Shown: in pieces, positions 26,503 to 35,899 of the stretch | Numbering within the stretch: the stretch's first letter is position 1 | How the letters are laid out: every line of letters starts with the position of its first letter | NCBI GenBank assembly: GCA_903933715.1 | Contig: CAIZLD010000056.1 | Span: 34,483-98,482, forward strand | Reading direction: 5' to 3' | DNA from: an uncultured Spartobacteria bacterium | GTDB lineage: Bacteria; Verrucomicrobiota; Verrucomicrobiia; Chthoniobacterales; Chthoniobacteraceae | DNA: 64,000 nt | Position numbers and translations under genes: made by a program | The notes under the pieces: model-generated | The model's database searches: none | What the model was told of the DNA's origin: nothing | Seen by the model: the letters and a program-made list of their open reading frames with translations, nothing else

Positions 26503-27066
26503 TTACTTGCTTTTATTGAGCAAGGCGCGTACGTCGTCGATCGATTTGAGTTCATGCAAATCGCCCCGGTAGCCATTGTTGGCGGCTTGTTCGGGGGTCA
26601 GCGAGGTGTTCATTTTCTCGCGTTCTTTGCCCCGGAAATCCCGGGTGGGCACGGTGCCGGTTTCATATCGCTTTTGCGCGTCCCGATCCGATTTTACCGG
26701 GGCGGATTTCGCCGCTTCGCTGTTTTTAGGCAACACGAGCCGCGAGCGCGAGGTGAGGTTGGCTTCGGTGGTGGAGTATTTGAAATCACCCAGCCAAAAC
26801 GATTTTTCCCCCTTGAAACTGCCGGTGAGATATTCCTTGGGATTAAACTTCTGCGAAAAAGAAAAGCTCTTGGCATCTGTGGAGCCGCGACTCCGGGTTT
26901 GGAACGCTTTTAATCCAAATGCCTTGCTTCGCTCAAGGTCGAAGCTCTGGTTCAGGTCGGGGTGGATCATCTTTTCCATCCGGCTTTCCTGCTGTTGAGC
27001 TTGGACCGCGCCGCCGGGGTACAATGCGCCCATCAAGAACAACGGGATGAGCAGGAGGGGGCGCAT
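26503..27066 (-). CDS. Exported hypothetical protein
   Basis: The product is 187 residues from ATG 27066, which begins a clear signal peptide (MRPLLLIPLFLMGALYPGG, cleavage near VQAQ). The mature part is hydrophilic with several basic Ser/Lys/Phe motifs (FSFSQKFNPKEY, FKGEKSFWLGDFKY) and a C-terminal ELKSIDDVRALLNKSK. I recognise no family. The start lies only 82 nt from the divergent acyltransferase start at 27149. Confidence 0.7.
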   Translation of the reverse strand: MRPLLLIPLFLMGALYPGGAVQAQQQESRMEKMIHPDLNQSFDLERSKAFGLKAFQTRSRGSTDAKSFSFSQKFNPKEYLTGSFKGEKSFWLGDFKYSTTEANLTSRSRLVLPKNSEAAKSAPVKSDRDAQKRYETGTVPTRDFRGKEREKMNTSLTPEQAANNGYRGDLHELKSIDDVRALLNKSK

Positions 27067-27148
27067 GGGGTGGATATTCCTGCCATATTTAAACGCCGCT
27101 TGCAAGTCTGGCAATCCGGGCGGCACTGGGGTATACGTGGGGAAAGTT

Positions 27149-27784
27149 ATGCCTTTTTTGCGGCAGTTCATTCCAGGTCTGGTGTTTTTTTTGATGCGCG
27201 CGCTCGCGTTGACGCTCCGCTTTCGGGTGGACGACCGGTGTGGGATCACGCACGGGGCGATGCGGCCTTTTATCGGAGCTTTGTGGCATAACCGGCTGCT
27301 CGTCGTCCCGATCGCCTACCGCCGGTTTTGCCGGAATCGGCGCGGCCACTGCCTGACCAGCCCCAGCAAGGACGGGGCGATTATCGCCGGGGTGATGGAC
27401 CGCTTTGGCATCGGCAGCGTGCGGGGATCGAGTTCCCGAAGGGGAGCCTCGGCGATGCGGGAACTGACGTCGGTTCTCGAAGCGGGGGACGACGTCGCCA
27501 TCACGCCCGATGGACCCCGAGGCCCGAAATACCGAATCAGCCCCGGCATCATCAAACTCTCCCAGCTCACCGGAATCCCGGTGATGCCGATCCATGTCCA
27601 TTACTCAAGTTTCTGGGAACTCAAAAGCTGGGATGCTTTTCGAATCCCGAAACCGTTCTCGCGGATCGACATTATTTTTGGACCGCTCTATGAGGTGGAC
27701 CCGACGGCAAGCGACGAGGCGTTTGAAACCGAACGCTGCCGCCTGGAAGCCGCCATGATGGCGGGCAACGATCGTCTTGTTTAA
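27149..27784 (+). CDS. DUF374-type lysophospholipid/lipid A acyltransferase
   Basis: The product is about 211 residues from ATG 27149 (MPFLRQFIPGLVFFLM), preceded by GGAAAG. The family hallmark AITPDGPRGPKYRISPGII is present, together with ALWHNRLL near residue 45 in the position of the HX4D-type catalytic region. DUF374 proteins act on the inner membrane in lipid A or phospholipid acylation. A small exported-protein gene follows after 2 nt. Confidence 0.85.
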   Translation: MPFLRQFIPGLVFFLMRALALTLRFRVDDRCGITHGAMRPFIGALWHNRLLVVPIAYRRFCRNRRGHCLTSPSKDGAIIAGVMDRFGIGSVRGSSSRRGASAMRELTSVLEAGDDVAITPDGPRGPKYRISPGIIKLSQLTGIPVMPIHVHYSSFWELKSWDAFRIPKPFSRIDIIFGPLYEVDPTASDEAFETERCRLEAAMMAGNDRLV

Positions 27785-27786
27785 CC

Positions 27787-28167
27787 ATGAGCCCAATGCG
27801 TTTATTCCGTTGGATCGCGCTGGCTGCGGTGTCTTGCGCCGCGATGCCTGCGGGGGCCGCTCCTGAAGCAGCCGCCACTCCAGTTGCAATCACCACGCCA
27901 ACTCCGGCGGCCACGCCCAAGGCACGCCCTTTTCCGTTTCAAAGCGTGGTCATCTCGGTCGATGCGGCAGCAAAAAGCTTCCGCATGGGCAAAAAGATCG
28001 TCCACCAAGTCTATATCGTGCCAACAACGCGTGTTATGAACGGCGATGGGACTCCGGGAACATTTGAGAGCCTGAAACCGGGCGTGGAGGTCCGGGGCGC
28101 AGTCCGCAAACGGGTTAATGGCGATTACGAAGCGGTTTCGGTGAAGATCGGCCCCAAGCCGGATTAG
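27787..28167 (+). CDS. Exported small beta-domain protein
   Basis: The 126-residue product has a signal peptide (FRWIALAAVSCAAMPAGAA), a Thr/Pro/Ala-rich linker, then a compact beta region (SVVISVDAAAKSFRMGKK, TRVMNGDGTPGTFESLKPG, VEVRGAVRKRVNGDYEAVSV). This resembles the DUF5666-type OB-like periplasmic domain, but the match is by eye. The stop codon TAG coincides with the first bases of the palindromic element that follows. Confidence 0.7.
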   Translation: MSPMRLFRWIALAAVSCAAMPAGAAPEAAATPVAITTPTPAATPKARPFPFQSVVISVDAAAKSFRMGKKIVHQVYIVPTTRVMNGDGTPGTFESLKPGVEVRGAVRKRVNGDYEAVSVKIGPKPD

Positions 28168-28428
28168 GCTGAATTGACATTCAGATCGAGCCAAACCCAA
28201 AGGGTTTGAAGCCCATAGCCGGTGGTTGAGCGTTAGCGACACCACCGGATGAGGTGTTTGAAAGAATTCACCCCAAAGGGGTGGCAGAAAACGAGGCGAT
28301 GGCCTCTGCCACCCCTTTGGGGTGAGAAGCGGTTTTGCATTGAACCGGTGGTGTCGCTAACGCTCAACCACCGGCTATTTGCTGGCAACCCTTCGGGTTG
28401 CGGCGGCTTTTGAATGTCGATTCTGCTT
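28165..28428. repeat. Palindromic mosaic element, copy 1
   Basis: The terminal inverted repeats are TTAGGCTGAATTGACATTCA on the left and its near-complement ending at 28428. Perfect 30-bp inverted arms lie at 28219-28248 and 28345-28374. Inside them are a middle shell (ATGAGGTGTTTGAAAG on the left, CGGTTTTGCATTGA on the right) and a core hairpin ACCCCAAAGGGGTGG...CCACCCCTTTGGGGT. The outer shell holds mini-hairpins AAACCCAAAGGGTTT and GCAACCCTTCGGGTTGC. It fills the space between the 27787 gene and pyrF. Confidence 0.92.
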
Positions 28429-28445
28429 AGTGCGTTCCAAAACAC

Positions 28446-29171
28446 TTATACGGCAAACACCGACGCGATTTCCGCCTGGATCGCCTGCGCTGCGGCACGG
28501 GGATCGGCAGCATTGCGGATCGGGCGACCCACCACGATATAGTCTGCCCCGGCTTGGAATGCGGCGCTCGGCGTGACAATCCGCTTCTGGTCGTCAGCGG
28601 GCCGATTTTCCACCGGACGGATGCCGGGGGAAATAATCAAGAGACGATCGCCGAGGCTTTCGCGCAACCGGGCGGCTTCCAGGCCGGAAGAGATCACCCC
28701 CGCGCAACCGGCTTCCAAGGCGCGCTTGGCCCGCGAAAGGACCAGTTCGGCGGTGTCACAGGCAAATCCGAGATCGGCCAAATCCCCCTGATCGAGGCTG
28801 GTCAGCACGGTTACGCCCAAAATCTTTACACCGCTCCCGGCGGAAACAGCGGCTTCCATGATTCCCTGGTTGCCATGCACGGTGCAGAACTCCACGGGGC
28901 GGCCTTTGAGGGCAGCCACGGCCCGCTTGACGGTCTCTGGGACATCGAAAAATTTCAGGTCAACGAAGATTTTCTTTCCTTGCAAGGCGAGCCAATCGAG
29001 CAACTCGAAATACCCCCCCGCCATGAACAGCTCCAAGCCGATTTTGTAAAACCGGACCGCGTCGCCAAGCTGCAAAACCAGCGCCTTGGCCTCGTCCACG
29101 CTTTGCACGTCGAGGGCGAAAATGAGGCGTTCGGCGGGCGGGATCGGCTTGGTGGATAAATGCGTGCTCAT
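28446..29171 (-). CDS. pyrF: Orotidine 5'-phosphate decarboxylase
   Basis: The product is 241 residues from ATG 29171 (MSTHLSTKPIPPAERLIF). The catalytic block is KKIFVDLKFFDVPETVKRA, with the DxKxxD-type pattern, preceded by the substrate region FALDVQSVDEA. The C-terminal phosphate-binding part is ADYIVVGRPIRNA. It converts OMP to UMP, the last step of de novo pyrimidine synthesis. The gene stands alone. Confidence 0.95.
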   Translation of the reverse strand: MSTHLSTKPIPPAERLIFALDVQSVDEAKALVLQLGDAVRFYKIGLELFMAGGYFELLDWLALQGKKIFVDLKFFDVPETVKRAVAALKGRPVEFCTVHGNQGIMEAAVSAGSGVKILGVTVLTSLDQGDLADLGFACDTAELVLSRAKRALEAGCAGVISSGLEAARLRESLGDRLLIISPGIRPVENRPADDQKRIVTPSAAFQAGADYIVVGRPIRNAADPRAAAQAIQAEIASVFAV

Positions 29172-29184
29172 GTGGTTGAGCCTG

Positions 29185-29212
29185 ATTATCCAGAACCAAA
29201 GCGCCTTGGCAA
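29185..29212 (-). promoter_or_regulatory. Predicted promoter of pyrF
   Basis: On the minus strand TTGCCA (29207-29212) is followed after 16 nt by GATAAT (29185-29190). The -10 ends 13 nt before the pyrF ATG, giving a very short leader. Confidence 0.5.
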
Positions 29213-29351
29213 GCCGGGGAAATTTCAGCTCGCGTTCGCTGTTTTGGAATCGTCCGCGGAGCGGCCGATCCACCAGCCAGCACAACATGGATCGCGATCT
29301 CGGCGGCAAGGTGGATCGCGACCTTGCTCCGGGCGCGATGGGGGCGCCCCC

Positions 29352-30731
29352 TTACTTGCCCGTGATCGTGAGGAACCGGCTCTGGCCTTCGCCCCAGACG
29401 CGCAACAGCAACGGCTCGCCCGGTTTTGCCGACTTGCTTAACATTGTCGCATCGGCGGCATTCTGCACCGGTTTGCGGTTGATTTCGGTGATCACGAATC
29501 CCTGGCGCAACCCGGCCCGGTAAGCTTCGCTCTCGGGATCAATATCGACGATGAGGGCTCCCTTTAGCGAGGAGGGTGCCTTCAGCGCCGTCCGGGTGTC
29601 GTCGTCCAGATCAGTGATTTTCAAGCTATCCAGAAGTGACGTCGTGCCCGGACTCCCGCCGCTGTTTGGCGTGATGGAAGATTCCTTGTCCGGCAGTTCC
29701 CCCAATTCCACCGACAAATCTTTTTCCTGGTCGTTGCGCAGGATCTTCAAGGTCGCCTTGGTTCCCGGAGCCATGGCCCCGACCATGAGGCGGAGTTCGC
29801 GTGGACCTTCCACTTTTTTTCCATTGATTGCGGTGATCACGTCCCCTTGCTGCAACCCGGCTTTGTCGGCGGGGCTGCCGGGCGATACATCGGCCACCAA
29901 CGCCCCGGTCGGCTCCTTGAGCTTGAAAACCTGCGCCAGCTCCGGCGTGACCGGCTGGATGATGGTGCCAAGATACCCCCGGATCACCCGTCCGTGTTCG
30001 CGGATATTTTTCAAAACTTCCATGGCGAGATCGGAGGGGACGGCAAACCCAATCCCCTGGTTGCCCCCGGTGCGGCTGAAGATCGCGGTGTTGATGCCGA
30101 CCAACCGGCTGGCCATATCGACCAATGCGCCGCCGGAGTTGCCCGGATTGATGGAAGCGTCGGTCTGGATGAAATTCTCGTAATCAACGATCCCCATCCC
30201 GCCGCGTCCGAGCCCGCTGATGATCCCCATGGTGACCGTCTGGGTGAGGCCGAACGGGTTCCCCACGGCGAGAACCACGTCGCCCACGCGCGCTTTTTCG
30301 CTCTCGGCAAAGGCGAGGACCGGGAGCCCGGTGGTTTCAATTTTCAAAACCGCGATGTCGGTCCCCGGATCGGCCCCGATTTTCGTGGCCTTGAACTCCC
30401 GGTGATCGCCAAGATGGACCGAGATTTCATCCGCAGCTTCGACCACGTGGCGATTGGTCAAAATATAACCGTCCGCACTGACGATCACCCCGGAGCCGAG
30501 CCCGCGCTCCCGCTCCCGGCCGGAGCCCGGTCCCGGCAGGCCAAAAAAATCGCTCAAACCCTTGGGAATGCGAACATTTTTCGTCGTATGAATGCTCACC
30601 ACGCTCGGGGCGACTTTTTCGACAATCGGCGCGAAGGTGGTGGGCAGCGCCGTGTTGGTCTGGGCCTGCAATGGCGACACCCACCCCAACCCGGCCAGTC
30701 CCAGCAACCCCGCAAAGGTGATGATCTTCAT
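29352..30731 (-). CDS. degP: Periplasmic serine protease DegP/HtrA
   Basis: The 459-residue product has an N-terminal signal peptide (FAGLLGLAGLGWVSPLQAQ) and an S1C protease domain with the triad His in ILTNRHVVEAAD, Asp in GTDIAVLKIE and Ser in NPGNSGGALVDM. Two PDZ domains follow (residues ~245-340 and ~375-455). It degrades or refolds damaged envelope proteins. AAGGTGAAATT just before the ATG is a good Shine-Dalgarno, unlike many genes here. Confidence 0.95.
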   Translation of the reverse strand: MKIITFAGLLGLAGLGWVSPLQAQTNTALPTTFAPIVEKVAPSVVSIHTTKNVRIPKGLSDFFGLPGPGSGRERERGLGSGVIVSADGYILTNRHVVEAADEISVHLGDHREFKATKIGADPGTDIAVLKIETTGLPVLAFAESEKARVGDVVLAVGNPFGLTQTVTMGIISGLGRGGMGIVDYENFIQTDASINPGNSGGALVDMASRLVGINTAIFSRTGGNQGIGFAVPSDLAMEVLKNIREHGRVIRGYLGTIIQPVTPELAQVFKLKEPTGALVADVSPGSPADKAGLQQGDVITAINGKKVEGPRELRLMVGAMAPGTKATLKILRNDQEKDLSVELGELPDKESSITPNSGGSPGTTSLLDSLKITDLDDDTRTALKAPSSLKGALIVDIDPESEAYRAGLRQGFVITEINRKPVQNAADATMLSKSAKPGEPLLLRVWGEGQSRFLTITGK

Positions 30732-30910
30732 AATTTCACCTTAAGGAACGGTTGGGCGGGGAAATCGGTTGTATGAATCAACGCCGGCGAGAAGAGAGCC
30801 TTTTCTGCTTTGAGGGACCGAGCATTCATGAGGCAGACGGCCTCTTTGCCTTTCTTTCCGTCTTTCTCGTGAAATTTTTTCCGTTTACGCTAGGATGGTT
30901 CGCTTCACCC

Positions 30911-31831
30911 ATGCTTGCCTTTGCCATCCGCCGGTTCGTCTCGATGCTGCTGGTGCTGCTTTGCGTCGTTTCGATCACCTTTTTTCTGATGCGCTCCGCT
31001 CCCGGCGGGCCGTTTGATCGGGAACGGGAATTGTTGCCTGCGGCCAAGCAGGCGCTGGAGGTCAAATTTCATTACAACGGCACTCCCTGGCAGCAATACA
31101 CGGCTTATATGGGACGGCTTTTTCACGGCGATCTGGGGCCGTCCACCCGGTACCGCAACCGGACGGTAAACGAATTGCTGGCGCAGACGTTGCCGGTTTC
31201 GGCGGCGTTGGGGGCGGCGGCTTTTGCGATTGCCACGGTGGGCGGGGTGGCGCTGGGCGGCTGGGCCGCAATCCGGCGCGGCAAGCCGGGGGAAACGGCG
31301 GCGATGCTCGCTTCGCTGTTGGCGATTTCCATCCCGACGTTTGTTACCGGCCCGCTTTTCATTTTGATTTTCGCGCTCCATTGGCATTGGCTGCCGGTGG
31401 GCGGCTGGGGCAGCCCGGCCTGTTTGATCCTCCCGGCAATCACGCTTGCGGGCCCGTATGTGGCCTATATCGCCCGGCTCACCCGAACGAGCATGCTGGA
31501 AGTATTGGGCCACGATTTCATCCGCACCGCCCGGGCCAAGGGGTTGGCGGAATGGCAAGTGGTTTCCAAGCACGCGGCCAAGGTGGCGCTATTGCCGGTG
31601 ATCTCGTTCCTCGGCCCGCTGGCGGCCAATTTGCTGACCGGCTCCATCGTGATTGAAACGATTTTTAATATCCCCGGCGCGGGCGGGTTTTTCGTCAACT
31701 CGATCCAGAACCGGGACGGTTTCCTTTTGGAAGGGGTTGTGATTGTTTATTGCACGCTGCTGGTGATCTTGAATTTGCTGGTGGACCTCGCCTACCCGTG
31801 GCTGGATCGCCGCATCCAACCGTATGAGTAA
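30911..31831 (+). CDS. Peptide/nickel-type ABC transporter permease (OppB/DppB)
   Basis: The product is 306 residues from ATG 30911 (MLAFAIRRFVSMLLVLLCVV). It has six predicted TM helices and the ABC permease coupling-loop region HDFIRTARAKGLAEWQVVSKHA. The final helix shows TIFNIPGAGGFFVNSI, typical of OppB. It overlaps the next permease gene by 8 nt. No substrate-binding protein or ATPase gene is adjacent, so the importer must be completed elsewhere and the substrate is unknown. Confidence 0.92.
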   Translation: MLAFAIRRFVSMLLVLLCVVSITFFLMRSAPGGPFDRERELLPAAKQALEVKFHYNGTPWQQYTAYMGRLFHGDLGPSTRYRNRTVNELLAQTLPVSAALGAAAFAIATVGGVALGGWAAIRRGKPGETAAMLASLLAISIPTFVTGPLFILIFALHWHWLPVGGWGSPACLILPAITLAGPYVAYIARLTRTSMLEVLGHDFIRTARAKGLAEWQVVSKHAAKVALLPVISFLGPLAANLLTGSIVIETIFNIPGAGGFFVNSIQNRDGFLLEGVVIVYCTLLVILNLLVDLAYPWLDRRIQPYE

Positions 31832-32729
31832 CGCCGCCTCTTCCAAGACCGCCTGGCAACAGCTCATGGCCAAAGGGGGGGCGACCCGGGCTTCCTTGAT
31901 CGTGCTGGCGCTCGTGCTGCTGGCGGCGCTCTTTGGCCCGATGCTGCTGCCGGAATCGGCCCGGCAAGTGAGCGCGGAGCAATTCGCCGCCCCTTCGCTG
32001 GCCCATCCGTTTGGCACGGATATTCACGGGCAAGATTTGCTCTACCGGGTTTTAAGCGGGGCGCGTGTCTCGCTGGCGGTGGGGATTGCCGGTGCGCTCA
32101 TCGCGTTTTTCATCGGCACGGCGTATGGGCTCGTCTCCGGCTACGCGGGCGGGAAGGTGGACTCGGCGATGATGCGGGGGGTGGAAATCCTCTACGCCGT
32201 CCCCCGGCTCATCATTTTGCTGATCGCCATCAACGCCTTCGACGCCCGGATGAAAACGTGGCTCGCCGCGCTGGGATCGCCCGAACTGGTCAACTATTCG
32301 CGGATTGTCATTTTGATTCTCTCGCTCGGGCTCATCGAATGGCTGACGATGGCGCGGATTGTCCGGGGGCAGGTGCTTGCACTTAAATCGCAGCAATTTG
32401 TGCTGGCCGCCCGCAGCCTGGGCCAGAGCCACTGGAAGATTCTCGTGCGCCACTTGCTCCCCAATCTCGTCGGGGTGGTGATCGTCTATCTCACGCTGAC
32501 GGTCCCGGCGGTGATCCTTGACGAGTCGTTTTTGAGTTTCCTGGGGCTCGGGATTCAGGCGCCGCAGGCAAGCTGGGGTTCGCTGCTGTCCGACGGTGCG
32601 CAGGCACTCAACCCGGTGAAAAGCTACTGGTGGCTCCTGGCGTTCCCCGCCGCCGCGATGAGTCTCACACTGCTCGCACTCAACTTCCTCGGCGATGCCT
32701 TGCGCGACGTGCTGGACCCCCGGGGTTGA
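31824..32729 (+). CDS. Peptide/nickel-type ABC transporter permease (OppC/DppC)
   Basis: The 301-residue product has an OppC_N-like first TM and the permease domain with coupling loop SQQFVLAARSLGQSHWKILVRH. The end shows PAVILDESFLSFLGLGIQAP, the standard OppC signature. It pairs with the overlapping OppB-type gene. A divergent palindromic element follows 20-30 nt after the stop. Confidence 0.92.
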   Translation: MSNAASSKTAWQQLMAKGGATRASLIVLALVLLAALFGPMLLPESARQVSAEQFAAPSLAHPFGTDIHGQDLLYRVLSGARVSLAVGIAGALIAFFIGTAYGLVSGYAGGKVDSAMMRGVEILYAVPRLIILLIAINAFDARMKTWLAALGSPELVNYSRIVILILSLGLIEWLTMARIVRGQVLALKSQQFVLAARSLGQSHWKILVRHLLPNLVGVVIVYLTLTVPAVILDESFLSFLGLGIQAPQASWGSLLSDGAQALNPVKSYWWLLAFPAAAMSLTLLALNFLGDALRDVLDPRG

Positions 32730-32744
32730 GAGGGTAAAAAAGGA

Positions 32745-32985
32745 GGCGGCCTCAAAGATCGGGCATCCCAACGGGATGCAAGCGTGTAGCCGGGGGTCGA
32801 GCGGAGCGACACCCCCGGTTTGATCGATGAGGGCGTTCACCCCGCCAGGGGTGGCAGAAAATCCTGAGCTCTTCTGCGACACCCTACGGGGTCAGCAAAC
32901 GGCGAATATCAATACCGGGGGTATCGCTCTGCTCAACCCCCGGCTATCCGCTATGAATCCTTTCGGATTCAGGAGAACCACTGAA
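32745..32985. repeat. Divergent palindromic element (GGGGGT variant)
   Basis: It has the same plan as copy 1 but different sequence. The end hairpin GCATCCCAACGGGATGC is followed by arm GCCGGGGGTCGAGCGGAGCG + ACACCCCCGG, a core TTCACCCCGCCAGGGGTGGC, and a right arm CCGGGGGTATCGCTCTGCTC + AACCCCCGGC. The right end hairpin is GAATCCTTTCGGATTC. The arms match imperfectly, suggesting decay. A partial relative is at 57738-57850. Confidence 0.8.
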
Positions 32986-33366
32986 CGCTCGCAAACCATC
33001 CTATTCTATGGCGGAGGCGAAGTTCGGACAGTTGATTTCGATTCTGCCCAGCCGTTTCCAGCAAAAAACCAAACAATCCCGCTCGTTTCGTTTGCAAATT
33101 GTTAAACCAATGGAATGTATCCCGATGCTTATCCAACACCGCAGCGAGCCCGGTCCGCTGAACGTCCGTTACACAGAATCCCCCACCCAAGCCAGAATAG
33201 AGGACCAGCTCCCTAGTTTACCTTGACGCTGGGTCTCCCTATTCTCTAGAAACAGAATGCTTTATACCAAACGGAGTGCGCCTCGGTTCACGCGGTGAAC
33301 GATTTTTTTAAAAGCGCAGCCTCCTTTTTCCAAACCAATTTCAACCAAATACAGAGGGATTTTTAA
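32986..33366. other. mreB upstream region
   Basis: About 380 nt without a convincing gene. Short frames here (for example 33008-33226) have no recognisable features. A weak promoter candidate lies at 33223-33252; the stretch CGGTTCACGCGGTGAACG (about 33283) is a near-perfect palindrome that might be a regulator site or a small hairpin. Confidence 0.5.
33223..33252 (+). promoter_or_regulatory. Candidate promoter of the mre operon
   Basis: TTGACG (33223-33228), an 18-nt spacer, then TAGAAA (33247-33252). The -35 is good and the -10 mediocre; the leader before mreB would be about 110 nt. Confidence 0.3.
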
Positions 33367-34413
<1,047 letters not shown>

Positions 34414-34508
34414 AAAACGGAACTCTTTCCCGCGTTGCCGGGGTGAAAATCGCTCAAAAGCGGGACCACTCCCCACCGGGGGAAGGAGAGAACTGAGTTC
34501 GGCTCACC

Positions 34509-35312
34509 ATGAAGCGTTTTACCTTTTTTGCGCTGGTCGTGTTTATCCTGGCCGTCGGGGGGCTTTTTGCCCTTGGACCGTCCGGCACGCAACAGGTGCA
34601 AACTTCGTTTCTGGAAATCATCGCCCCGTTCCTGCAACGCGGGTCGGATGTGGAGCGCAAAATCACCGCCGTCCGCCAGGGGCTCAAAACATTGCGCGAA
34701 CTGGAAGCCGAGAACAAGCAGCTCGCCGTCAGCAACAAGGAGCTGCAAGCGATTAACCAGACCTTGCGCGATCTGGAGAGCGAAAACAACCGGTTGCGCG
34801 TCGCGATGCACTACCGGGAGCGGGCCGCGTTCCAACTCGTCCCGGCCCGGGTGATCGCACGCGACGCTTCGAGCTGGTGGAACACGATCAAAATCGATCG
34901 CGGCACCGCCGATGGCCTGGAAAGCGACATGCCGGTTTTGACCGAAAGCGGGCTGGTGGGGAAAACCGGCGCGGTGGGGGAACATGTGGCCACGGTGCTT
35001 TTGATTTCGGATGAAAACTGCAAAGTCGCCTCCACCATCGAAGGGACGCGCGAGCAGGGAATGATCAGCGGGGAACGGGGATCGGGCACAAGCCAGCCGG
35101 CTTTGTGCATGCAATTCCTTTCCAAGACAGCCAATTTGAAACCCGGACAGAAGGTTTACAGTTCGGGCGTGGGCGGGGTGTATCCCGCCGGAGTATTTAT
35201 TGGCGCCATCAAAGAGTTCCGCGTGCGCGAACTCGACGGCTATGCAACCCTTCTGCCTGCCGTGGACCTGACAACACTGGAAGACGTGTTTGTCGTTCTA
35301 GGTAAGAAATGA
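34509..35312 (+). CDS. mreC: Rod-shape protein MreC
   Basis: The 267-residue bitopic protein has a TM helix at residues ~4-22 (FTFFALVVFILAVGGLF), then a periplasmic coiled coil (residues ~60-105, LEAENKQLAVSNKELQ). The MreC beta domain follows (RGTADGLESDMPVLTESGLVG, YSSGVGGVYPAGVFIG). It links MreB to PBP2 and RodA. The stop overlaps the mreD start (ATGA). Confidence 0.93.
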   Translation: MKRFTFFALVVFILAVGGLFALGPSGTQQVQTSFLEIIAPFLQRGSDVERKITAVRQGLKTLRELEAENKQLAVSNKELQAINQTLRDLESENNRLRVAMHYRERAAFQLVPARVIARDASSWWNTIKIDRGTADGLESDMPVLTESGLVGKTGAVGEHVATVLLISDENCKVASTIEGTREQGMISGERGSGTSQPALCMQFLSKTANLKPGQKVYSSGVGGVYPAGVFIGAIKEFRVRELDGYATLLPAVDLTTLEDVFVVLGKK

Positions 35313-35899
35313 TCCGCTTCTTTCTGGTCCTACTGTTAACGGCTTTCGCGGCACTGGTGCTCCAGCACTTCATCCCCCCGCTGGCGTTCATGTCGGGCGC
35401 CCGGGTGATGCTGTTGCCGCTGGTTTTTTTCTTTGGCGCGCTTTCGCTCCCTTTCACCGGGATGCTGGCGCTGGCATTCGCGTGCGGGTTGATGTGGGAT
35501 GCCTTGACGGTGCAGGTCGTTGAAATCGGGTCGGGACCGACCAGCGCGGTCGTCGTGGAACTCGGGTTGGGCTGGTCGATTGTCGTCTACGCCGTTTTGG
35601 GCGCGGTGATGAGCGGGTTTCGTCCGCTCTTTAAACGGGGCCGGTGGGAAATCCATTGCTTGATGAGCGGCATCTGCACGCTCCTGCTGGTGGGGTCGGA
35701 GTTCCTGATGCTGAGCGTGCGCCGGGCTGCCTTGTACGGAGCGCCGTTCCAATTCAACCAGGAGATCGGGTGGCGCATCGGCGGGCCCGGGCTGGTGGCG
35801 CTTATTCTGGCCCCGGCGATCTTCTTTTTCCTGAAGGCGATGGCCGCCCTGGTCGGCTATAACCCTTACGCGGTGCAGATCGAGGAGGAGGAACTGTAA
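35309..35899 (+). CDS. mreD: Rod-shape protein MreD
   Basis: The 196-residue product has five to six hydrophobic helices, consistent with MreD, which is poorly conserved in sequence. Identification rests mainly on position: it overlaps mreC by 4 nt and the PBP2 gene by 1 nt (TAATG). Confidence 0.85.
   Translation: MIRFFLVLLLTAFAALVLQHFIPPLAFMSGARVMLLPLVFFFGALSLPFTGMLALAFACGLMWDALTVQVVEIGSGPTSAVVVELGLGWSIVVYAVLGAVMSGFRPLFKRGRWEIHCLMSGICTLLLVGSEFLMLSVRRAALYGAPFQFNQEIGWRIGGPGLVALILAPAIFFFLKAMAALVGYNPYAVQIEEEEL

Noticed and set aside
24729..26519. 596-aa open frame on the plus strand across pcrA
   Set aside because: Antisense of a helicase with every SF1 motif intact; no domain is recognisable in the shadow frame.
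32827..33226. Short ORFs upstream of mreB
   Set aside because: The first is translated palindromic repeat; the second has no protein-like features and overlaps the promoter region.
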